From JANWVO01 sp964458495 (GTDB taxonomy: Bacteria > Acidobacteriota > Terriglobia > Bryobacterales > Bryobacteraceae), in contig CAYWJB010000002.1 of NCBI GenBank assembly GCA_964458495.1, forward strand, positions 124,001 to 188,000: a stretch of DNA of 64,000 nucleotides, in the 5' to 3' direction. This document shows positions 1-7,108 of this stretch, piece after piece (positions within the stretch are counted from its first letter, which is position 1; each line of letters begins with the position of its first letter). A program made the position numbers and the translations under genes. The notes beneath the pieces were generated by a model that did no database searches, was not told the origin of the DNA, and worked only from the letters and a program-made list of their open reading frames with translations.

Positions 1-25
1 CGCGGGGCGGCCCTCCCAAAGAACC

Positions 26-42
26 TTGACCGATTTGGTCCA
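26..42. promoter_or_regulatory. Candidate Rrf2/IscR operator 1
   Basis: TTGAC-7 bp-GTCCA is an imperfect inverted repeat that also reads GACC-5 bp-GGTC. It overlaps the -35 box and the spacer. Architecture and half-sites resemble the IscR type-1 class of site, with GAC...GTC arms. Binding by the adjacent gene product is inferred. Confidence 0.6.
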
Positions 43-54
43 GAATGCTATAGT
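26..54 (+). promoter_or_regulatory. Sigma70-type promoter of the isc operon
   Basis: TTGACC at 26-31 and TATAGT at 49-54 are separated by exactly 17 bp, close to the sigma70 consensus. Transcription should begin near base 61, giving a leader of about 30 nt before the iscR ATG at 91. The -35 box is embedded in a palindrome, and a second palindrome covers the presumed start of transcription. Confidence 0.75.
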
Positions 55-60
55 TGGAAG

Positions 61-77
61 TGGACTGATTCGGTCCG
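61..77. promoter_or_regulatory. Candidate Rrf2/IscR operator 2
   Basis: TGGAC-7 bp-GTCCG repeats the arrangement of the site 35 bp upstream and lies at about +1 to +17. Two such sites bracketing the promoter fit autorepression by the encoded Rrf2 protein. Confidence 0.55.
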
Positions 78-90
78 GGATTTAGCCGCC

Positions 91-555
91 ATGCTCAAGC
101 TGACCAAGAAGGCCGACTACGGGCTCATCAGCCTGAAGCATATCGCCACACTGGGCAGGGACCGCTCGGCGAGCACCAAGGAGATGGCGGAGGCTTACGG
201 GATCCCGGCGCCGATTCTGTCGAAGGTCTTGCAGCGGCTGGTGCGGGAAGGGTTCCTGGTCAGCGAGCAGGGCGTGAACGGGGGCTACCGGCTGGCGAGG
301 GATCCGGCGCGGATCACGGCGCTCGAGGTGATCCGCGCCATCGATGGTCCGGTGCTGCTGACCAACTGTTTCACTGCCGACAGCGACTGCGACATTGCCG
401 GCTGCTGCAACGTGCGCGAGCCGCTGCGCAAGGTGCATGAGCGAATCCAGCAGGTGCTGGAGAGCATCACGATAGCAGACCTGAGCGACGAGGATCCCCT
501 GCGCGGCTCGCGGGGTTTGGGGCGGGCAGGATCGCTGACGGTGATCCCCGGTTAG
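91..555 (+). CDS. iscR: Rrf2-family iron-sulfur regulator IscR
   Basis: A 154-residue Rrf2 winged-helix protein. The HTH occupies about residues 1-65, with the family's GGYRLAR wing at about 64-70. A cysteine cluster C93-x6-C100-x4-C105-C106 sits where E. coli IscR has C92/C98/C104 ligating a [2Fe-2S] cluster. The cluster lets the protein sense Fe-S status and repress its own operon when loaded. It is the first gene of the isc operon, 24 bp before iscS, and two matching palindromes overlie its promoter. Spacing of the cysteines differs slightly from E. coli. The family is certain; IscR function rests on the cysteines and context. Confidence 0.9.
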   Translation: MLKLTKKADYGLISLKHIATLGRDRSASTKEMAEAYGIPAPILSKVLQRLVREGFLVSEQGVNGGYRLARDPARITALEVIRAIDGPVLLTNCFTADSDCDIAGCCNVREPLRKVHERIQQVLESITIADLSDEDPLRGSRGLGRAGSLTVIPG

Positions 556-579
556 GGCGATGGAGAGGAAGAGACGGCC

Positions 580-1797
580 ATGTTGAAATTCCCGATTTAT
601 CTTGACTATCACGCGACGACGCCGATGGACGAGCGCGTGCTGGAAGCGATGCTCCCCTACTTCCGCGAGCATTTCGGCAACGCCGCCAGCCGCAACCACA
701 GCTTCGGCTGGGTGGCGGAAGAAGCCGTGGAGAAGGCGCGCAAACAGATCGCTTCCCTGATCAACGCTTCGCCCAAGGAGATTGTGTTCACCAGCGGCGC
801 CACCGAGTCGAACAACCTCGCCATCAAGGGCGTGGCGGAGATGTACGCGGAGAAGGGCAACCACATCATCACCGCCGCCACCGAGCACAAGGCCGTGCTG
901 GACACCTGCAAGCGGCTGGAGAAGCGCGGCTGCCGCGTGACCTACCTGCCGGTGCGCCCCGACGGGCTGATCGACCTGGACCAGCTGCGCGACTCGATCA
1001 CCGACAAGACGATCCTCGTTTCCATCATGTATGGCAACAACGAGATCGGGACCGTGCAGGACATCCGCACCATCGGGCAGATCTGCCACGAAAAGGGCGT
1101 GCTGTTCCACACCGACGCCACGCAGGCGGTGGGCAAGATCCCGGTGGACGTGATCGCCGACAACATCGACCTGCTCTCCTGCACGGCCCACAAGATGTAC
1201 GGGCCGAAGGGCGTGGGCGCGCTCTACGTGCGGCGCAAGAACCCGCGCGTGCAGCTCACCGCCCAGATGGACGGCGGCGGCCACGAGCGCGGCATGCGCT
1301 CCGGCACGCTCAACGTGCCCGGCATCGTCGGCTTCGGCAAGGCGGCCGAGCTGTGCCAGCAACTGATGCCGGAAGAGATGCCGCGCCTGCAGCGCATGCG
1401 CGACCGGCTGAAGGACGCGATCCTGGCGCAGCTCGACGAGGTCTACATCAACGGCACCATGGAGCGCCGGCTCCCGCATAACCTCAACATGAGCTTTGCC
1501 TACGTCGAGGGCGAAAGCCTGCTGATGGGCATCAACGACATCGCCGTGTCGTCGGGCTCCGCCTGCACGTCGGCGACTCTTGAGCCCAGCTACGTGCTGA
1601 AGGCGCTGGGCGCGGGCGATGATCTGGCGCACTCCTCCATCCGCTTCGGGCTGGGCCGTTTCACGACGGAGGAGGAGATCGACTACACGATCGGCAAGGT
1701 GGTGGAGGTGGTGAAGAAGTTGCGCGAGCTTTCGCCGCTGTACGAGATGGTGAAAGAGGGGATCGACCTGACCAAGGTGGAGTGGTCGGCGCACTGA
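580..1797 (+). CDS. iscS: Cysteine desulfurase IscS
   Basis: A 405-residue PLP enzyme, near-identical in length to E. coli IscS. It converts cysteine to alanine and carries the sulfur as a persulfide for Fe-S assembly on IscU. The PLP lysine is K205 (TAHKMYGPKG), and the mobile-loop catalytic cysteine is C329 in SSGSACTSATLEPS, the long-loop form of the housekeeping IscS class rather than SufS. The C-terminus (VEWSAH) resembles the IscU-docking tail of IscS. A purine-rich ribosome site (GGAGAGGAAGAG) precedes the ATG. Confidence 0.97.
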   Translation: MLKFPIYLDYHATTPMDERVLEAMLPYFREHFGNAASRNHSFGWVAEEAVEKARKQIASLINASPKEIVFTSGATESNNLAIKGVAEMYAEKGNHIITAATEHKAVLDTCKRLEKRGCRVTYLPVRPDGLIDLDQLRDSITDKTILVSIMYGNNEIGTVQDIRTIGQICHEKGVLFHTDATQAVGKIPVDVIADNIDLLSCTAHKMYGPKGVGALYVRRKNPRVQLTAQMDGGGHERGMRSGTLNVPGIVGFGKAAELCQQLMPEEMPRLQRMRDRLKDAILAQLDEVYINGTMERRLPHNLNMSFAYVEGESLLMGINDIAVSSGSACTSATLEPSYVLKALGAGDDLAHSSIRFGLGRFTTEEEIDYTIGKVVEVVKKLRELSPLYEMVKEGIDLTKVEWSAH

Positions 1798-1852
1798 CGG
1801 CAGGAATTCGACTGCGGTACCAATACTGAAGCAGAAGGGGACTTGAGAAAAC

Positions 1853-2263
1853 ATGGCATACAGCGACAAGGTTCTGGATCACTACAACAACCCGCGCAAC
1901 GTGGGCAGCCTGGACAAGAACGACCCGAACGTGGGCACCGGGCTGGTGGGCGCTCCCGAATGCGGCGACGTGATGAAGCTGCAGATCAAGGTGAACCCGG
2001 AAACGGGCATTATCGAGGACGCCAAGTTCAAGACCTTCGGCTGCGGATCGGCCATCGCCAGCTCGTCGCTGGCCACCGAGCTGCTCAAGGGCAAGACTGT
2101 CGAGGAAGCGCTGGAGCTCAAGAACACGGTCATCGTCAACGAGCTCAGCCTGCCGCCGGTCAAGATCCACTGCTCGGTTCTCGCCGAGGACGCCATCAAA
2201 GCGGCCATTGAGGACTACAAGAAGAAGGCGGGCGTGCCCGCCAGCGCCGGGCAGACGGCGTAA
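1853..2263 (+). CDS. iscU: Fe-S scaffold protein IscU
   Basis: A 136-residue scaffold on which [2Fe-2S] clusters are built. All diagnostic residues are present: C37 (PECGD, with D39), C64 (FGCGSA) and C107 (IHCSVLAEDA). The LPPVK motif at 100-104, recognised by the HscA chaperone, is present, consistent with hscB and hscA in the same operon. It begins 55 bp after iscS. The Ala/Gly-rich C-terminal tail carries no recognisable function. Confidence 0.97.
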   Translation: MAYSDKVLDHYNNPRNVGSLDKNDPNVGTGLVGAPECGDVMKLQIKVNPETGIIEDAKFKTFGCGSAIASSSLATELLKGKTVEEALELKNTVIVNELSLPPVKIHCSVLAEDAIKAAIEDYKKKAGVPASAGQTA

Positions 2264-2323
2264 TCTGGAATTGGAGCCGGGCGCCCGCCGCGCAGCGGCC
2301 GGGGCCCGGCCGGAGACGAGGCC

Positions 2324-2653
2324 ATGCCGGAAATCCAGGTCACACCCAAAGCCATCCAGAAGATCCGCGAGGCGTTCGCCAAACAGGGCGTCCAGGGCGG
2401 CGGTCTGCGGCTGGGCGTGCAGGGCGGCGGCTGCTCGGGCTTGAGCTATCTGTTCCGCTACGAGCCCAGGCCGCGCCCGTCGGACCACATTTTCCAGTTC
2501 GAGGACGTGGAAGTCTATGTCGATCCGAAGAGCATGATCTTCCTCGACGGCATGACCCTCGATTACAAGGAATCCCTGATGCACTCGGGCTTTGCGTTCG
2601 ACAATCCCCACGCGACGAAGAGCTGCGGGTGCGGAACGTCATTTTCCGCCTGA
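2324..2653 (+). CDS. iscA: A-type Fe-S carrier IscA
   Basis: A 109-residue HesB/IscA-family carrier that passes clusters or iron to client proteins. The three ligand cysteines are C37 (GGGCSGLSY) and C101/C103 (KSCGCGTSF), with family-typical spacing. Its stop codon overlaps the next gene's start (TGATG), implying translational coupling to hscB. Position after iscU is the standard isc order; iscA versus erpA is decided by context. Confidence 0.95.
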   Translation: MPEIQVTPKAIQKIREAFAKQGVQGGGLRLGVQGGGCSGLSYLFRYEPRPRPSDHIFQFEDVEVYVDPKSMIFLDGMTLDYKESLMHSGFAFDNPHATKSCGCGTSFSA

Positions 2654-3291
2654 TGGCCCATCTGCACGATTGCTGGCATTGCGGGGCGAAGGACGCGGCA
2701 TCGCTCTTCTGCCGCTACTGCAACACCATCCAGGCGCCCACGCCTGACTACTACGAGTTCTTCGATCTCCCCCGCCGCCTCGCCGTCAATCCAGAAGATC
2801 TCAAGAGCCGCTTCTACACTCTCAGCCGGCTGCTCCACCCCGACCGCTACACGCGCCGCTCGGAGCAGGAGAGGCGCTTTTCGCTGGAAGCGTCCTCCAT
2901 TCTCAACGACGCCTACCGCGTGCTGAAGGACCCGATCCAGCGCGCCGAATATGTGCTGCGCCAGGAGGGCTTCCCCATCGGCGACCAGCGCAACAAAGAC
3001 GTTCCTCCGGAGCTGCTCGAGGAGGTCTTCGAGCTGAACATGGCGCTCGACGAATTGCGTGGCGGCGATCTCGATGTGCTGCCGCAGCTTGACGCCATGC
3101 GGCGGCGTTTCCTGGACATGCTGGCCGAAATCGACCGCAGCCTGGAAGCCCTCTTCGCCCGTCATGACGCCGCGCCGCCTGAAGAGCGCAAGGAAGCGCT
3201 CGCCGCCATCCGCTCGATGTTGAACCGCCGCCGCTACATCAGCAACCTGGTCCAGGAAGTGGACAAACAGCTGACCGCACGCAACGCCTGA
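2653..3291 (+). CDS. hscB: Co-chaperone HscB with N-terminal zinc-binding motif
   Basis: A 212-residue J-protein that delivers IscU to HscA and stimulates its ATPase. The J domain (about 33-105) has HPD at 62-64; the C-terminal helical bundle (about 125-210) is the IscU-binding part. Unlike E. coli HscB it begins with C7-x2-C10...C20-x2-C23 (CWHCG and FCRYCN), the tetracysteine element known from mitochondrial HSC20. The ATG at 2653 was chosen because it shares its A with the iscA stop; an in-frame ATG at 2629 would overlap iscA by 25 bp. hscA follows 21 bp later. Confidence 0.93.
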   Translation: MAHLHDCWHCGAKDAASLFCRYCNTIQAPTPDYYEFFDLPRRLAVNPEDLKSRFYTLSRLLHPDRYTRRSEQERRFSLEASSILNDAYRVLKDPIQRAEYVLRQEGFPIGDQRNKDVPPELLEEVFELNMALDELRGGDLDVLPQLDAMRRRFLDMLAEIDRSLEALFARHDAAPPEERKEALAAIRSMLNRRRYISNLVQEVDKQLTARNA

Positions 3292-3312
3292 AGGCGCACC
3301 TCCGCCAATCCC

Positions 3313-5166
3313 ATGAGTACTTTTCAGATTGACTTCTCTTCCACGCAGAAGCGCCGCATCATCGGCATCGACCTCGGCACGACTAACTCGCTGGCTGCCT
3401 TCATGGACCTGACCGGCCCGGAGATCATCCCCGGTCCCGACGGCAGCCGCATGGTGCCAAGCATCGTCAGCGTGGCCGCCGACGGATCGTTCGTCGTGGG
3501 CGAGCCGGCGCGCCGCCTGCTGATCGACTCGCCCGAGCGCACTGTCTATTCGGTGAAGCGCCTGATGGGGCGCGGGCGCGAGGACGTCGCCGAGGAGCTG
3601 AAGCTGTTCCCGTTCCGCATCGCCGAAGGCAGCGAGCAGGTCATTCGCCTCCAGCTCGGCGAACGCACGTTCACCCCGCCCGAAGTTTCGGCGCAGATCC
3701 TGAAAGAGCTCAAGCGCCGCGCCGAGCAGTATCTGGGCGAGGAGATCACCCAGGCGGTGATCACCGTGCCCGCCTACTTCAATGACGCCCAGCGGCAGGC
3801 CACGCGCGACGCCGGGCGCATCGCGGGGCTGGAGGTGCTGCGCCTGGTGAACGAGCCCACGGCAGCCTCGCTCGCCTACGGGCTGGACAAGCGGCGCGAG
3901 GGCGTCGTCGCCGTCTACGACCTGGGCGGCGGCACGTTCGACATCTCCATCCTGCGCCTGCATGAGGGCATCTTCGAAGTGCTGGCCACCAACGGCGACA
4001 CGCACCTCGGCGGCGACGACATCGACAACCGGCTGCTGGCCATTGCGCTCGAGGACATCGCCAGCGAATGGGGCGAGGACCTTTCACACAACGGCGAAGC
4101 CGTGCAGACCATCCGCCAGGCGGTGATTCGCGCCAAAGAAGAGCTCTCCTTCCAGCCCGCCACGGTCATCGACATCGATTACCGCGGGCGGCGCTATCAG
4201 CGCGAGCTCCGGCGCGAACTGTTCGAGAACCTGATCCGCGACATTGTCGACCGCACGCTCGGGCCATGCCGCCAGGCGATGCGCGACGCCGGGCTCGAGC
4301 CGGAACAGATCGACGAGGTCGTGCTCGTCGGCGGCTCCACCCGCATCCCGATGGTCCGCCGCGCCGTGGAGGCGCTGTTCAAGGCCAAGCCGCACTCGGA
4401 GTTGAACCCGGACGAGGTCGTGGCGCTCGGCGCCGCCGTGCAGGCGGCGATCCTGTCGGGCGACGTGCAGGACAAGCTGCTGCTGGACGTCACGCCGCTC
4501 TCGCTTGGCATTGAAACCATGGGCGGCGTGGTGAGCAAGCTCATCCACCGCAACTCGACGATCCCGGCTTCCGCCACGGAGATCTTCACCACCTCGGTGG
4601 ACGGGCAGCGCAACGTGCTGATCCACGTCGTGCAGGGCGAGCGCGAACTGGTGAAGGACTGCCGCTCGCTGGCGCGCTTCGACCTGAAGGAGATCGAGCC
4701 GATGCCCGCCGGCATGGCGCGCATCGAGGTGAGGTTCCTGATCGACGCCAACGGGATCCTGAACGTCACCGCACGCGACCTGCGCAGCGGCAAGGAGCAG
4801 AGCGTCGAGGTGAAACCGAGCTACGGGCTCACCGAGGAGCAGGTGGAGGCGATGATCCGCGAGTCCTACGAGAAAGCGGAAGAGGACTTGCGCGAGCGGC
4901 AGGTGCGCGAAGCGCGCGTGGAGGCGGACAACATTCTCGCCGCCGTCGACAAGGCGCGCATGAGCGATGCCTGGCTCGATCTCGGCGATGAAGAGCGCGC
5001 CGCCATCGACGCCGCCATCAACGAGCTTCAGATGGTCTACCATGCGGGCGACTACCTGCTGATCCGGGACCGGATCGAGAAGCTGGACGCAGCCACACGC
5101 CGGCTGGCGGAAACCATGATGAATACGGCGGTCCGCGAGGCGCTGAAGGGCACCAAGATCGAATAG
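3313..5166 (+). CDS. hscA: Hsp70-type Fe-S chaperone HscA
   Basis: A 617-residue specialised Hsp70, almost exactly E. coli HscA length. The ATPase domain (about 15-390) contains the phosphate-1 loop IGIDLGTTNS and the motif VYDLGGGTFDISIL. The substrate domain (about 400-520) is followed by a helical lid. Together with HscB it uses ATP to release Fe-S clusters from IscU through the LPPVK motif. A general DnaK would normally be longer (about 640 residues) with an acidic tail, which is absent. iscX starts 9 bp downstream. Confidence 0.95.
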   Translation: MSTFQIDFSSTQKRRIIGIDLGTTNSLAAFMDLTGPEIIPGPDGSRMVPSIVSVAADGSFVVGEPARRLLIDSPERTVYSVKRLMGRGREDVAEELKLFPFRIAEGSEQVIRLQLGERTFTPPEVSAQILKELKRRAEQYLGEEITQAVITVPAYFNDAQRQATRDAGRIAGLEVLRLVNEPTAASLAYGLDKRREGVVAVYDLGGGTFDISILRLHEGIFEVLATNGDTHLGGDDIDNRLLAIALEDIASEWGEDLSHNGEAVQTIRQAVIRAKEELSFQPATVIDIDYRGRRYQRELRRELFENLIRDIVDRTLGPCRQAMRDAGLEPEQIDEVVLVGGSTRIPMVRRAVEALFKAKPHSELNPDEVVALGAAVQAAILSGDVQDKLLLDVTPLSLGIETMGGVVSKLIHRNSTIPASATEIFTTSVDGQRNVLIHVVQGERELVKDCRSLARFDLKEIEPMPAGMARIEVRFLIDANGILNVTARDLRSGKEQSVEVKPSYGLTEEQVEAMIRESYEKAEEDLRERQVREARVEADNILAAVDKARMSDAWLDLGDEERAAIDAAINELQMVYHAGDYLLIRDRIEKLDAATRRLAETMMNTAVREALKGTKIE

Positions 5167-5175
5167 GGGGCGACG

Positions 5176-5382
5176 ATGACCTGGAACGATTTCGAAGACA
5201 TCGGGATGGCGCTGTACGAGGCGCATCCGGATGTGGATCCTCTCTCGGTGCGCTTCACCGACCTGCATCGCATGGTGACCGGGCTCGAAGACTTCGACGA
5301 CGACCCGATGGCGTCCAACGAAGCCAAGCTGGAAGCCATTCAGATGGCCTGGTACGAGGAGTGGAAGGACAACCAGGGCTGA
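5176..5382 (+). CDS. iscX: IscX, frataxin-like regulator of IscS
   Basis: A 68-residue acidic protein matching the IscX (YfhJ) family: it opens MTWNDFEDIG, has the DP-rich D-D-D-P central segment and ends with EAIQMAWYEEW. IscX binds iron and the IscS surface and tunes desulfurase activity. It closes the operon. The ferredoxin gene fdx, normally between hscA and iscX, is absent. The stop codon lies one base from the stop of the convergent neighbour. Confidence 0.92.
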   Translation: MTWNDFEDIGMALYEAHPDVDPLSVRFTDLHRMVTGLEDFDDDPMASNEAKLEAIQMAWYEEWKDNQG

Positions 5383-5383
5383 G

Positions 5384-7108
5384 TTACCGGCAGGCCTCCT
5401 CCCGCGCCGCAAGCCTCTGAAGCAGCATCTCTGCAAACGCCGGCGCGGCGGTCGAAGCCGCCTCGATCACTTCCGCTTCGGCCCATCCCCAGCGGCGGCG
5501 CACCTCCACGAGCAGCTTCGGGCGCACCACCCAGACCACGGATGCGGGCAATCCGCCCATGCCGTCCAACGCGGGGGCCCAGCCCTCGCCTCGCAGCTCC
5601 ATGGGCCCGACTTCGTCGACGAAGATCACGCCCGCGGCTGCAAGCCGTTCCGGCGAGAGAGCGGCAAGGCCGGCGGCGACCGCTTCGGGGTGGAAGCGGT
5701 AGCATCGGCCTGAGTCCGGCGGCTCGTTGGGGTCGAGCTCGGCGAGCGGCAACCGTTCGCCGGTGTCGAGAATCAGCAGATCGTACCGCACGCGCCGGCC
5801 GTTTTCAAAAGAACCGGGTGAGAGAATGCCCGCCACGCGCAGGCCGGCGGCCGCCAGTTGGCGGGCCGCGGCTTCCAGCAGCGTGGTCTTGCCCGATCCC
5901 TTAGGGCCGGTCAGCAGGATGCGCGGAGCACGGGCGTGCTGGCGCTCGAACTCTTGTTGCCAGAGTTCGGCGCGGTCGAGCAGTTCGGCGATGGCGCGCC
6001 GCGGATGGCGCCAGAGCGCGGGCAGATCGCGCAGCGAGGCGATGAAATCCGGCAACGCCTGAAAGGCTGCTTCCAGCGCCTGCCGCGCAGGAGCGAGCCG
6101 GCCGCTGCCGAGCCGGTGCATCCACGGCGCCCGCTTCAACTCTGTACCAACGGCGGAAAAGAAGACGATGACGAAAACGGCCCGCACGGTCATCTCCGCG
6201 CCGGCAAGCAGGCCGTCCCGCCAGCTGCGGCCGCTGCCCAGCGCGCCGAGCACGAGTCCCGACAGCAGCAGCACCAGCGTCAGCTCGATCCACAAGCGCG
6301 GCTTCGCCAGCCGGCGCATGCCGCGGCGGTAGCGGTACGCGGCGAACCAGGCCGCAGCCAGCAACGGCGGGCCGCCCGCCGCCAGCCCGGCGCGGCCGAA
6401 CCACCAGAGCCCCAGCACCAGGATGAGCACTAGCAGCGGGAGTGCTGCCGGGCGCCCCGTTTCCTCGTCCAGCCGCGGAGCGGTGGCGGCGGGAGGAGCG
6501 CCGTTCAGCGCCTGGACGCCCGCCTGCCGGCGCTTGCGGCCGATCCACCAACCGCTGGCGCCTGCCGCCGCGCCCAGACACCCCTGCACGGCCAGCAGCC
6601 CGAGAACGATTCCTTCCGGATCCAGCGACTGCCAGCCGGCCGCCTTGGCCGCAAAACGGACCAGCCCCTCGTAGAGGGAGATCAGATCGGGCCCGTAGGT
6701 GATCAGAAGCGAGAGGATTTTCTGCCCGAGCGTCCAGGCCACTGCCAGCGCCCCGCCAATCACGCAGCCGGCCAGGCCGCGGCCCAGCACGGACACGGCC
6801 AGGAACAGGATGATGCCCTCGGACAGGATTCCCACCATCGGCCCGAGGATGATCGCGCTTGGCGAGATCGACTTCATGAGAGCGGCAATGAGCGCGGCTC
6901 GCCACGCCAGGCCCGGCGCCGGCCAGCGCTGCAGCGCCGTGGTGATGAGGAACACGCCGCCTGCTGCCAGCAGGGCGCCGGCGAACGGAATGCGCAGGTT
7001 GTGCAGCAGGCTGCCGGCGGTGATCTCCAGCGCCGCCCACAAGCTCCCCAGCGCCGCGGCGCGCGTCCAGAGCCGGGCGGCGTCAGAGGCGGAAGCGGAG
7101 TTTGACAT
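5384..7108 (-). CDS. Membrane protein fused to THEP1-type NTPase, possible ECF-like transporter
   Basis: A 574-residue fusion (numbering from the ATG at 7108; a GTG at 7141 would add 11 residues). Residues about 15-190 form several membrane helices with conserved-looking polar turns (SISPSAIILGPMVG). About 220-330 adds further helices, followed by a long amphipathic cytoplasmic region to about 395, reminiscent of an ECF T-component. The C-terminal ~180 residues are a THEP1-family P-loop NTPase: Walker A GPKGSGKTT (401-409), Walker B FVDEVGPMEL (496-505). It overlaps the upstream TonB-receptor gene by 26 bp and is co-transcribed with it. S/T-like assignment is inference from hydrophobicity pattern; the NTPase call is firm. 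Likely role: energising inner-membrane uptake of the receptor's ligand. Confidence 0.7.
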   Translation of the reverse strand: MSNSASASDAARLWTRAAALGSLWAALEITAGSLLHNLRIPFAGALLAAGGVFLITTALQRWPAPGLAWRAALIAALMKSISPSAIILGPMVGILSEGIILFLAVSVLGRGLAGCVIGGALAVAWTLGQKILSLLITYGPDLISLYEGLVRFAAKAAGWQSLDPEGIVLGLLAVQGCLGAAAGASGWWIGRKRRQAGVQALNGAPPAATAPRLDEETGRPAALPLLVLILVLGLWWFGRAGLAAGGPPLLAAAWFAAYRYRRGMRRLAKPRLWIELTLVLLLSGLVLGALGSGRSWRDGLLAGAEMTVRAVFVIVFFSAVGTELKRAPWMHRLGSGRLAPARQALEAAFQALPDFIASLRDLPALWRHPRRAIAELLDRAELWQQEFERQHARAPRILLTGPKGSGKTTLLEAAARQLAAAGLRVAGILSPGSFENGRRVRYDLLILDTGERLPLAELDPNEPPDSGRCYRFHPEAVAAGLAALSPERLAAAGVIFVDEVGPMELRGEGWAPALDGMGGLPASVVWVVRPKLLVEVRRRWGWAEAEVIEAASTAAPAFAEMLLQRLAAREEACR

